From the NCBI GenBank assembly GCA_030145275.1, contig JAQYVV010000015.1, positions 1 to 61,021 of the forward strand: DNA of 61,021 nt, read 5' to 3'. The first letter of the stretch is position 1. Each line of letters begins with the position of its first letter. Made by a program: the position numbers and the translations under genes. Below, one piece after another: positions 9,412-17,418 of this stretch. This DNA comes from Desulfurivibrionaceae bacterium (GTDB taxonomy: Bacteria; Desulfobacterota; Desulfobulbia; Desulfobulbales; VMSU01). The notes beneath the pieces are model-generated. The model saw nothing but the letters and a program-made list of their open reading frames with translations, made no database searches and was not told the origin of the DNA.

Positions 9412-10581
9412 ATGCCCCTTTCAATAAAATTAAAAAATATCAAACAAAACCTGGAAGACCAGGAAAAGAAAACCCTTTCACCCTCTGCATCTCTTAGTAG
9501 TGAAGGGATTCGACGCCTTCTGGAACCAACTGATGGGCACCGCCAATCCTATGCTGTTGACTCTGACCGGATATTGCACTCAAAGGCCTACACACGATAC
9601 ATAGATAAGACCCAGGTCTTTTACATGATTGAAAACGATCATATCACCCATCGTGTTTTGCATGTCCAACTTGTATCTAAAATAGCCAGAACTGTTGGCC
9701 GCTTTCTCGGTCTCAACGAAGACCTGCTAGAAGCAATTGCCTTAGGACATGATTTGGGCCACCCCCCCTTCGGACATGATGGGGAAAGTATCATGTCCGA
9801 GCTTTGTAAAAAACACGGAATTGGTAATTTCCTGCACAATGTCCAAAGTGTTCGATTTCTAGATAAGATTGAGAAAGGAGGAAAAGGGTTAAATCTCACC
9901 CTGCAGGTCTTGGACGGTATCCTCTGCCATGATGGTGAAATACACTCCACCAAACTTTCACCTGAACCATTGGGAGATTTTGATAGACTTGAGCAAAAGA
10001 TTCTGGAAAAAATACAACATCCCAAAACGACCTTAATACCTATGACTCTGGAAGGTTGCGTTGTCAGAATGTGTGACACCATCGCCTATATTGGTCGAGA
10101 TATTGAAGATGCTATTCAACTGAAACTGATCCAGAGAACGGACATTCCTACTTATTGCACAGAAACTCTTGGTAAAACGAACGGGACCATAGTATACACC
10201 TTGGTCACCGACCTGATTGAAAACAGCGTCAAACAAGAGCATATCTCCTTCAGCCAGGATATTTCAGCAGCACTTGCAGAATTAAAACAATTTAACTACC
10301 AAAAAATTTACCTAAACCCCTACATTAAAGAGGGACTTGATAAAATTAGCAGATGTTATACTGCTCTTTTCGAACACTACTTAGAGCAGATGACCGATAG
10401 AGACCTTTCTTCTCTGATCTACAAAGACTTTATAGAAAAAATGAACGGTTACAATCCCACAGAAAAGGCCACAATGATTCAAAATGCTGAGAAGGTCAGA
10501 GACTTTCTTGCCGGCATGACAGATAACTACTTTCTGGCCCAAGCACAAATAATAGGCTGCACGGTTCCCGAAAAAAAATGA
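9412..10581 (+). CDS. dgt: dGTPase-like HD-domain phosphohydrolase
   Basis: 389 residues from ATG 9412; an in-frame TTG at 9349 would add a hydrophobic stretch not typical of the family. HD-domain metal ligands appear in order: 'HITHRVLHV' (H), 'ALGHDLGHPPFGHDGE' (HD), 'GILCHDGE', and a late Asp in 'VRMCDTIAYIGRDIEDA'. This is the deoxyguanosinetriphosphate triphosphohydrolase-like group, which hydrolyses dNTPs to nucleosides and triphosphate and acts in nucleotide pool control. The stop TGA overlaps the ATG of the ClC gene (ATGA at 10578-10581), so the two are translationally coupled. Family sure; nucleotide preference not determinable. Confidence 0.85.
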   Translation: MPLSIKLKNIKQNLEDQEKKTLSPSASLSSEGIRRLLEPTDGHRQSYAVDSDRILHSKAYTRYIDKTQVFYMIENDHITHRVLHVQLVSKIARTVGRFLGLNEDLLEAIALGHDLGHPPFGHDGESIMSELCKKHGIGNFLHNVQSVRFLDKIEKGGKGLNLTLQVLDGILCHDGEIHSTKLSPEPLGDFDRLEQKILEKIQHPKTTLIPMTLEGCVVRMCDTIAYIGRDIEDAIQLKLIQRTDIPTYCTETLGKTNGTIVYTLVTDLIENSVKQEHISFSQDISAALAELKQFNYQKIYLNPYIKEGLDKISRCYTALFEHYLEQMTDRDLSSLIYKDFIEKMNGYNPTEKATMIQNAEKVRDFLAGMTDNYFLAQAQIIGCTVPEKK

Positions 10582-12344
10582 AACTCCGTTCCAAAAAATT
10601 CCTGCCCGGCGAAAATACCCTGATGGTGATAATCGCTTTCTTTATCGGTATAGCTGCTGGAGCGGTTAATATCCTCTTTAGAACAACAACCGACTTTGTC
10701 CATGATTATCTTTTCGTGCCTGGGTATGAATATGCCACCCAAGGAGGCTGGTATATTCTTCTTCTTCCTCTTGTGCCAATGGCCGGCATGGTTCTCCTCA
10801 TTCCTCTTTCCTTACTTTTCCCCGGCCAGGTAAACGGCTACGGATTCACAGGTTTTCTAAAAAAAGTCAATATGCAGGGCGGTGTAATAAAATTTCGCAC
10901 CATTTTCATTAAGATACTCGCCACTTCACTAACCATCGGCAGCGGTAATTCCGCCGGTGTTGAAGGGCCTATTGCCCAAGTTGGCGGCGCTGTCGGCTCC
11001 CAGGTCGGACAATTTTTCAGGGTGTCTGGTGATCGGATGAAAACGTACATTGCCGCAGGCTGTGCCGGTGGTGTTGCTGCAATGTTCAACGCACCCATCG
11101 CCGGTGTTTTTTTTGCGGCTGAAATTGTCCTTTTGGGCTCTTACGGAAGTGCGTCATTCTCGGCACTGGTCATTTCTTCAGCAATGGCAACTGTTGTATC
11201 CCGCGCCTATTATGGCGAAAGCCCGGCCTTTCCAATCCCTGACTACCACCTCATTCAGCCCTTTGTAGAAATTCCTCTCTATATGATCCTTGGAATTATC
11301 ATGGGAATTATTGCCGTTTTCTATATTTCCTTCTTTTATAAAGTCAGAGACCTGTTTGCCAAAATACCTATTCACCCGCAGCTTAAACCAATACTAGGTG
11401 CTTTTATCATTGGCAGCACAGCAATCTTTTTCCCGCAAATCATGGGAGATGGCTACGAATACATAGAAGAGGTCCTCTCTGGACATGGTGTCGTCTGGGT
11501 CATGTTAATTCTTATTTTTTTGAAAATTATGGCCACCTCCATCACAATAGGCTCAGGAGGTGCTGGAGGTGTTTTTGCACCATCCCTATTTATCGGTGCC
11601 GTTATCGGAGGGACTTTTGGCAGTTTCGTCCATAATCTCCTTCCCAGCGTCACCGCAACCCCCGGTGCTTATGCCGCTGTTGGCATAGGGGCTTTTCTTG
11701 CCGCAACTACCCACGCACCGCTTACTGCTATATTTTTGCTCTTTGAAATGACCGGCAATTATCTGATCATCATCCCGATTATGCTCTGTGGTATAATCGG
11801 TACCGTTGTTGCGACTCGACTGAATCCAGACTCCATTGACACGGTTGATTTTACCCGGGAGGGCATCAATATCCATGAAGGACGAGAAACCGCCGTCATG
11901 AAATCCATAAAAGTTGGGAAAATCATCACAGAAGACGTCGACTTTATAAGTGAAAACGCCAATGCGGATCAGTTATTAACCATTTTCAGCATGGCTAAAG
12001 ACAGCTTTTATTTTCCAGTTATAGATAACACAGGCCAAATGACCGGAATTATCTCACTGCAAGACGTCAAGAATATTCTCCACGATGAAAAGTTGCGATG
12101 CAGTGCTACTGTTGGTAAGGTCTGCGCCAGAGATGTTACCTTTGTCACCCCTGACGACAACCTTTACACCGCAATGACATTGTTTGATCTGAAGGGTATT
12201 GAAGAGATACCCGTTGTCGAGTCGGCAGATTCAAAATGGGTGGTTGGGATGATAAAAAGAAGAGATGTCCTCAACGCCTATAACCACGAAGTCCTCAAAA
12301 AGGGAATCAGTGAGAGAAGTTGTCCGATTAAAATAAGTGGATAG
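10578..12344 (+). CDS. ClC-family anion channel/transporter with C-terminal CBS pair
   Basis: 588 residues. Membrane domain at about 15-425 with the ClC hallmarks 'GVEGP' (gating Glu at residue 129) and 'GVFAP'. The first selectivity motif, normally GSGIP(E), reads 'GYGFTG' at 87-92, so the central Ser/Pro pattern is lost. The C-terminal ~150 residues hold two CBS domains ('ITEDVDFISENANADQLLTIF', 'VCARDVTFVTPDDNLYTAM' regions), which in related proteins bind adenine nucleotides. It begins inside the stop of the dGTPase-like gene, so expression is coupled. Transport mode and anion selectivity cannot be told from sequence. Confidence 0.9.
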   Translation: MKLRSKKFLPGENTLMVIIAFFIGIAAGAVNILFRTTTDFVHDYLFVPGYEYATQGGWYILLLPLVPMAGMVLLIPLSLLFPGQVNGYGFTGFLKKVNMQGGVIKFRTIFIKILATSLTIGSGNSAGVEGPIAQVGGAVGSQVGQFFRVSGDRMKTYIAAGCAGGVAAMFNAPIAGVFFAAEIVLLGSYGSASFSALVISSAMATVVSRAYYGESPAFPIPDYHLIQPFVEIPLYMILGIIMGIIAVFYISFFYKVRDLFAKIPIHPQLKPILGAFIIGSTAIFFPQIMGDGYEYIEEVLSGHGVVWVMLILIFLKIMATSITIGSGGAGGVFAPSLFIGAVIGGTFGSFVHNLLPSVTATPGAYAAVGIGAFLAATTHAPLTAIFLLFEMTGNYLIIIPIMLCGIIGTVVATRLNPDSIDTVDFTREGINIHEGRETAVMKSIKVGKIITEDVDFISENANADQLLTIFSMAKDSFYFPVIDNTGQMTGIISLQDVKNILHDEKLRCSATVGKVCARDVTFVTPDDNLYTAMTLFDLKGIEEIPVVESADSKWVVGMIKRRDVLNAYNHEVLKKGISERSCPIKISG

Positions 12345-12555
12345 ACACTCACCTCTTACAATAAACATTTTCTTCTGCTTTGAATGTGTTGCCCCCATAA
12401 CCTCGACGCATCACAATGGCGGCTAATCGCTAAAATCAGGTATTTGTTCTCAACCACAACTCCAGACTCATAATTAGTCTTAAGTACCATCCCTTGCATT
12501 AATCAACACCAAGACAAACTTCGTTCAATTTGTCCAGGCCACTAACACTGAGACC

Positions 12556-12585
12556 TTGACCTGCTGTCCCTGCTTCTTGTAATAT
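12556..12585 (+). promoter_or_regulatory. Candidate sigma70-type promoter immediately before the start codon
   Basis: TTGACC (12556-12561), an 18-nt spacer and TAATAT (12580-12585). The next gene's ATG is at 12592, so transcription from here would give an essentially leaderless mRNA. No Shine-Dalgarno is visible upstream of that ATG. Confidence 0.4.
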
Positions 12586-12591
12586 ATATAC

Positions 12592-14490
12592 ATGCAGATT
12601 CTTACCGACTTGATGAACAACTTGCAGCGCTACTTTAAGGTAGGCCTCTACTACCCTAACGGTCACACTGTTGCTGATCAAGCAGCGGCATATTTTCTCC
12701 ATTCCCTAAACGAAATAGCGGGCAAAGATGATATTTTTGTCCGCTTTACCGTTGACGAGTCAACACTTTCGATAATGGACATTGAGGCAGATAGTTCCCT
12801 CTTCTCGGTGCAACATTTCCATGACCTGTTGCATTCCCTTGGTATCTCTACCCTTGAAATTCATCGTGATATCACCCCCGATGAGTTGCGTCTATTTTTA
12901 TCAAGGCTCATCTTTCTGCGCACCAACGTGCAAAGAACCCGTCACTTCCAAGAGATTGAGATTACGGGAATGCCGGAAACCATCAAAATCCATCAGCTTA
13001 AGTTTTTAGCCAGTGACTCGGCCTCAAACAAAGTGGGATCTGGGGATTGTTCACAGCCCACCATCGACTACTTACTCTCCTCATTGGTTCAGCACGGTTA
13101 CAGGGAGGAGCAAGTCTCTGTGTGCCGGCAGCTTTTAGAGTCGATCCCTAACACCCTAAGCAAAAGGCCAATCGCAGAAAGCGACCTTCCCTCAGTTACC
13201 TGGGACGACGTCGAGAAACTCCTGCGTCGGGTAGCGGAATCTATCCAATCCCCAAGTAAAGCCAGCCAAACCCACCACTTGGATAAATCCCAAAATGTTG
13301 ACACCTTAGTTGCCATTCTAAAATCCATGGAAAAGGCAACAGGGGGGACGAGATCCCGGGATGCCGTTAATATGCTGGTCAAAATTTTAAAAGAATCTCA
13401 ACCCCAGCCCAAGGACGATAAAGAAAAGACGTCAAGTCCTACTTCAAATCATAATATACACAATGATCCTCCGGGCCTAACAATCAGTGAATTACACCGC
13501 TCCCTGTTTCCTCTCAAAAAGTTAACTATCCCCCCTAATCTAGGAGAAAATAACCGATCCGAAGATTTGTCGATTCTTATGCAGATGCTCAACAGAGATC
13601 GTCGCCTTTTTGCAACGCTGAGGATGCAGGAGGAATTGCGCGGCTGTTTGCGGGCGCCATTGGATGAGAAGGAGTGGCAGGTTTTTATCAAGGGTATGCA
13701 GCAGTTGATAAAGACCAAGAACCGTGAACGACTTGAGGCTGTTTTTTTAATAATTCTTGACATCTTACGGCGTTCTGAACACACAACACCACTGATCTTT
13801 TTGAGAGATATAGTCCAGGGGATAACCAAAAAAGAGTTTGTGACTTGCTGGCCTTTTCTCGTCAATGAGGCCTTCATTGCAGGGCCACAGGATGAACCCG
13901 AAATTTTCAGTGAAATATGTACCATGATCGGCCTTATCTCCCAAGAAGATATGCACCGCAATTTACCCAGGATCGAAAAGCTGGAAGCTCTGAGAGAAAG
14001 ATGCATTGCAGCAGCTATGTTCTCACCACCACCTGCCTCGCTTAACGCACTTTTTGTCCTTTTGCTCAACTCTTCCCAAGCAAAGTATATTAACGAACAG
14101 CTTGTCAGCGGTCTTAAGCTTCAACACCTCGGCTGGCTAGACAAGGCATTAGGCCCATTACTTGACGATGCCATGCCGTCCCATCAACAATTTATTATTG
14201 ATCTGCTCCAGCAGAGAGATCCCAATCAGCCCAGCAGAAGCCTGAAAAAAAATGGGGCAAGTATCATTGTGGATAAATTACCGGCTATATCTCCTGAACA
14301 AAGAAAAGAAGAATGGGTGCCCCATACCATAGGTGCACTTGCAAAAGCACAAATTCCGGGGGTACGAAAAATGCTTAAACACATCATGAAATCGACACAT
14401 TATCTAATCATCCCCGATTGGCCAAGAGCAACTCGCAATGCAGCTCAAGAGGTATTAAAAGGCATGAATCGATTCGGGAAAAATATATGA
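12592..14490 (+). CDS. Uncharacterised protein coupled to an HD-GYP phosphodiesterase; shares its N-terminal domain
   Basis: 632 residues, no signal peptide or membrane segment. The N-terminal ~110 residues (features: 'LYYPNGHTV', 'DESTLSI', 'DITPDELRLFLSRL') align by eye with the start of the downstream HD-GYP protein, so the pair are partial paralogs. The middle (about 150-310) is low-complexity and polar; the rest is alpha-helical and looks repeat-like, possibly HEAT-type. Its stop overlaps the next start (ATGA at 14487-14490). Start: ATG 12592 without a ribosome site; the Met at 12613 is an alternative. The genetic coupling suggests a scaffold or sensor partner of the c-di-GMP phosphodiesterase (inference). 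Confidence 0.7.
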   Translation: MQILTDLMNNLQRYFKVGLYYPNGHTVADQAAAYFLHSLNEIAGKDDIFVRFTVDESTLSIMDIEADSSLFSVQHFHDLLHSLGISTLEIHRDITPDELRLFLSRLIFLRTNVQRTRHFQEIEITGMPETIKIHQLKFLASDSASNKVGSGDCSQPTIDYLLSSLVQHGYREEQVSVCRQLLESIPNTLSKRPIAESDLPSVTWDDVEKLLRRVAESIQSPSKASQTHHLDKSQNVDTLVAILKSMEKATGGTRSRDAVNMLVKILKESQPQPKDDKEKTSSPTSNHNIHNDPPGLTISELHRSLFPLKKLTIPPNLGENNRSEDLSILMQMLNRDRRLFATLRMQEELRGCLRAPLDEKEWQVFIKGMQQLIKTKNRERLEAVFLIILDILRRSEHTTPLIFLRDIVQGITKKEFVTCWPFLVNEAFIAGPQDEPEIFSEICTMIGLISQEDMHRNLPRIEKLEALRERCIAAAMFSPPPASLNALFVLLLNSSQAKYINEQLVSGLKLQHLGWLDKALGPLLDDAMPSHQQFIIDLLQQRDPNQPSRSLKKNGASIIVDKLPAISPEQRKEEWVPHTIGALAKAQIPGVRKMLKHIMKSTHYLIIPDWPRATRNAAQEVLKGMNRFGKNI

Positions 14491-15863
14491 ACCCCAAACT
14501 TAATAAACTGATCATTGATTTAAGTAGAAGCATTGGCCTGCGAAGCCTCTACTTTTCAGGCCACCCGTTTGTGCGAGACAATTGCCTCCAAATTATCGAC
14601 GATCTCAGAAGTTTGCTTTCGGAGCTTGAATCAGAAAGTCTTTTTATAGGTATTGTTGAAGGAAAACTCATCCACGATGGACACTATCTTGTCGGTCCGA
14701 GCATCATGGGCAAACAGTTGGTGGAGTTTACCAAAAAATTGCACTGCGGCGGCTTGGTGTTAGGTAAAGATACGACAATCAAGGAGATAGAGGTACTCCT
14801 TGATCTCGCCACTGAGTGGAAAATCCCTATCGGCAGCTTGCAGGAAGCACGTGCCCTTCTAAAGTTACGAGGTGTCCACAATATAGAGCTAGCGACCCAT
14901 TACACAGCCCCATCTGCCCTGGTATCCCAGGAAGATAAAGTGGTCTGGCATGGTAAAGACAGCGGCGGCCATCTCCACTCTCCTCTTCTTGTATACCAGG
15001 CGCTATTCGATGTCGTCGCCAAGGCCCACGGTAATGTAAGTCTTGACCGGTCAATTGACATCAACGGCGCCCAATCGGTCAGTGAACACCTACTTTACAG
15101 TACCCGCAGCAATTTTACAGACATGCTGCAATTTGTCCATTACCCTGATTATGATGTTTATACCGTCGGCCATTCAGTCAGGGTGTCAACTCTGGCAGTT
15201 TTTGTTGGTGATCATCTCGGACTTGACGATGAGCAGCTTTTGGACCTTGGAACTGCCGGTCTCTTGCATGATGTTGGCAAAAGTAAGATCCCCTCTGAAA
15301 TACTTTTCAAACCAGGTCGGCTGAATGATGAAGAGTTCTCAACCATAAGATCACATGCAAGTCTGGGCGCGGAAATATTACTTGAACACAAGGAATCTAC
15401 ACGGATGCAGGTTGCTGCGGCATGGGGGCATCACATCCGCTATGACGGGGGTGGTTATCCCGCGCCTCCCCCTTGGGCTGTCCGTAGTCACCTCGTTGCC
15501 CTTTTGCATATTTGTGATGTCTTTGAGGCTCTGACAGCTGTTCGTCCATACAAACCTCAACTTACTCCTCTTGCCGCGTTCAGCATCATGCTGCAAGATA
15601 AAGGTGCCTTTGACCCGGCATTGCTTCATGCATTTGTATCAACTCTAGGGATCTATCCTCCCGGGAACCGGGTGCGACTAGCTGACGGTAGCCAGGGAAT
15701 AGTTGTTGTTGCCGGTTCATCAATAGACAAACCCTTTGTTCAGATTACCAGAGACAAGACTGGAACAGCTATACCTGCAAACGAACAACAGGTCCTTGAT
15801 CTTGCAAAAGATACAAGCGGTACATTGGAAGTTACAGAATTACTCTTTGAAGAAACTCCATAA
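14487..15863 (+). CDS. HD-GYP domain protein, probable cyclic-di-GMP phosphodiesterase
   Basis: 458 residues from ATG 14487, chosen because it overlaps the upstream stop in ATGA; the open frame extends further upstream but would overlap the preceding gene. N-terminal ~115-residue domain shared with the upstream protein ('LYFSGHPFV', 'DTTIKEIEVLLDL'). The HD-GYP catalytic domain follows at about 215-400: 'LLHDVGKSKIP', 'HHIRYDGGGYP', 'ICDVFEALTAVRPYK'. The HD and GYP motifs are intact, so activity on c-di-GMP is expected. A short beta domain ('VRLADGSQGIVV') closes the protein. With two PilZ-type genes nearby (8694, 26745) it indicates local c-di-GMP signalling. Confidence 0.9.
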   Translation: MNPKLNKLIIDLSRSIGLRSLYFSGHPFVRDNCLQIIDDLRSLLSELESESLFIGIVEGKLIHDGHYLVGPSIMGKQLVEFTKKLHCGGLVLGKDTTIKEIEVLLDLATEWKIPIGSLQEARALLKLRGVHNIELATHYTAPSALVSQEDKVVWHGKDSGGHLHSPLLVYQALFDVVAKAHGNVSLDRSIDINGAQSVSEHLLYSTRSNFTDMLQFVHYPDYDVYTVGHSVRVSTLAVFVGDHLGLDDEQLLDLGTAGLLHDVGKSKIPSEILFKPGRLNDEEFSTIRSHASLGAEILLEHKESTRMQVAAAWGHHIRYDGGGYPAPPPWAVRSHLVALLHICDVFEALTAVRPYKPQLTPLAAFSIMLQDKGAFDPALLHAFVSTLGIYPPGNRVRLADGSQGIVVVAGSSIDKPFVQITRDKTGTAIPANEQQVLDLAKDTSGTLEVTELLFEETP

Positions 15864-15937
15864 AGAGGTTATAAGCCATTTTCCCAAATTAAAGAATCTC
15901 CTAAAATTGTTCTTTCATAGGATATATCAGGCCATAA

Positions 15938-15995
15938 ATAGTTACAGTCTGGAGTTAAGGGTAATTTCCAGCCTACGCTGAATAATTGTAACTAT
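15938..15995. repeat. 58-bp repeat module with 9-bp terminal inverted repeats, copy 1
   Basis: Ends ATAGTTACA / TGTAACTAT (15938-15946, 15987-15995). The interior (CTGGAGTTAAGGGTAATTT...) recurs almost unchanged at 36121-36166. Both copies lie beside a GTAA...TTAC fold-back element. Confidence 0.7.
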
Positions 15996-16033
15996 TCGGC
16001 TTGAGCTAAAAAAGTTACATAAACCAAAAAATC

Positions 16034-16140
16034 CGTAAATGTTTGGCATGGCTTCATATTCGTGCAAGCAGACTGGCGTAGCATAGTTGGCTATGTGAGA
16101 CAGCCTGATCGTGCGAAGATGGAGTCATGCCGAATATTTA
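16034..16140. repeat. GTAA...TTAC fold-back element A
   Basis: 107 bp. Left arm GTAAATGTTTGGCATG pairs with right arm CATGCCGAATATTTAC (two G-T type differences), and the inner parts continue the imperfect palindrome. Conserved internal ends GCTTCATATT and GCGAAGATGGAGT are shared with the elements at 36018 and 40244. Confidence 0.75.
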
Positions 16141-16170
16141 CGAATAGTTACAAAAAGCTAATCAATAACA

Positions 16171-17415
16171 ATGCGTTTCATTCATACCGCAGACATTCAT
16201 CTCGGCAAAACATACCGCAACTCTTTAGGGGAAGCGGAGCGTTACGAAGATTTTTTTCGTTGCCTGTCTGGCATCGTGGAAAGCGCAGTAGATGAAAATG
16301 TAGACTTTGTATTGATCGGCGGCGATCTCTTCCACACTGGACAAATCCTACCCAAGACTTTTGCCAAAACCATCGAAATCCTGCAGCCACTCAAGGAAGC
16401 TTGCATACCTTGTATTGCCATTGAAGGCAATCATGACTGGATTCATCGGCGCAACAATATCTCCTGGATGGAAGCCCTCTCTGAAATGGGCTATATCCGT
16501 TTACTTCGTCCCGGCCGGAGCGAAGATGGCAGTTATCGTTTTGATCCTTTCGATAACGAAACCGGGATGGGTGGGCATATTAAGATCGGCGACTTGAATA
16601 TATACGGTCTCGGCTATATCGGATCCCAGGCTGGAAGTCATGTGGAACGGATCTGCGAGGCGGTTGCCACCGAAAACAATCTACTGCTTTTCCACGTCGG
16701 TATCTGGAAGTACTCTCCAGTCGAAATCGGCAACATGAAGATTGAAGAGGCTCACCCCCTGGCCGATAAATTCAGTTACGTCGCCCTCGGTCACGGCCAT
16801 AAACCGTACGTGATCGAAACACCTGAAGGAGAGCCCTATGCCTACAATCCCGGTGCTCCAGAACGTGTCAACTTTGGCGAGGAAAAATATGCTAAAGGGT
16901 ACTATTTTGTTGAAGTCGATGCTGGTATTTTTTCCCCTGAATTCATGCCAACCAATCCCCGGCCTATGCTGGTGGAAGTCATCAATCTGGATGGGGCTGC
17001 AGATGCGGATTTAGCCTTGGCTAGTTTCCGGGAACAGGTAAAGGAAAAGCTGGCCGCCCAGACCGGGGCGCGCGCACCCTTGCTAGAGCTGAAGCTTGCA
17101 GGACGAATTGCTTTTCACCCCTTTGAGCTGGGCCGCGAAAGATTGCGCCTGGCACTCGATGAGTTTACTGCACCATTGCACCTGGAAATCAAAAATCACC
17201 TTTCTTTGGTGGCCAGGACCAAGGGCGAAGAAGTTGTCAAGAAGTCCTTGGCCGAGATTGAAAACGATGTGCTGCATGAACTGATCGGGGCACACAGCAA
17301 ATACCAGGGCGGTGAAGAAGAGTTGGCCAAGTTGTCTCTGGCGATCCGCAATCTGGTCCTGAAGGGTGATGTTGAAGATGACGAATTGCTCAGCCTTTTT
17401 TCGGAAATGGTCTGA
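16171..17415 (+). CDS. sbcD: SbcD/Mre11-type DNA exonuclease subunit
   Basis: 414 residues. Calcineurin-like phosphoesterase with the Mre11 metal-binding motifs in order: 'TADIHLG', 'IGGDLFH', 'EGNHDW', 'LLLFHVGI', 'ALGHGHKP'. A C-terminal capping region follows from about 270. It forms a complex with the ATPase encoded three bases downstream (17419) and trims or opens hairpin and blocked DNA ends. ATG 16171 follows a palindromic element, and no clear ribosome site is visible. In a region rich in long palindromes a hairpin nuclease is functionally notable, but it is a normal housekeeping repair gene. Confidence 0.93.
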   Translation: MRFIHTADIHLGKTYRNSLGEAERYEDFFRCLSGIVESAVDENVDFVLIGGDLFHTGQILPKTFAKTIEILQPLKEACIPCIAIEGNHDWIHRRNNISWMEALSEMGYIRLLRPGRSEDGSYRFDPFDNETGMGGHIKIGDLNIYGLGYIGSQAGSHVERICEAVATENNLLLFHVGIWKYSPVEIGNMKIEEAHPLADKFSYVALGHGHKPYVIETPEGEPYAYNPGAPERVNFGEEKYAKGYYFVEVDAGIFSPEFMPTNPRPMLVEVINLDGAADADLALASFREQVKEKLAAQTGARAPLLELKLAGRIAFHPFELGRERLRLALDEFTAPLHLEIKNHLSLVARTKGEEVVKKSLAEIENDVLHELIGAHSKYQGGEEELAKLSLAIRNLVLKGDVEDDELLSLFSEMV

Positions 17416-17418
17416 TCT

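Noticed and set aside
14418..14486. Upstream extension of the HD-GYP frame
   Set aside because: It overlaps the preceding gene; the ATGA overlap at 14487 is the natural start.
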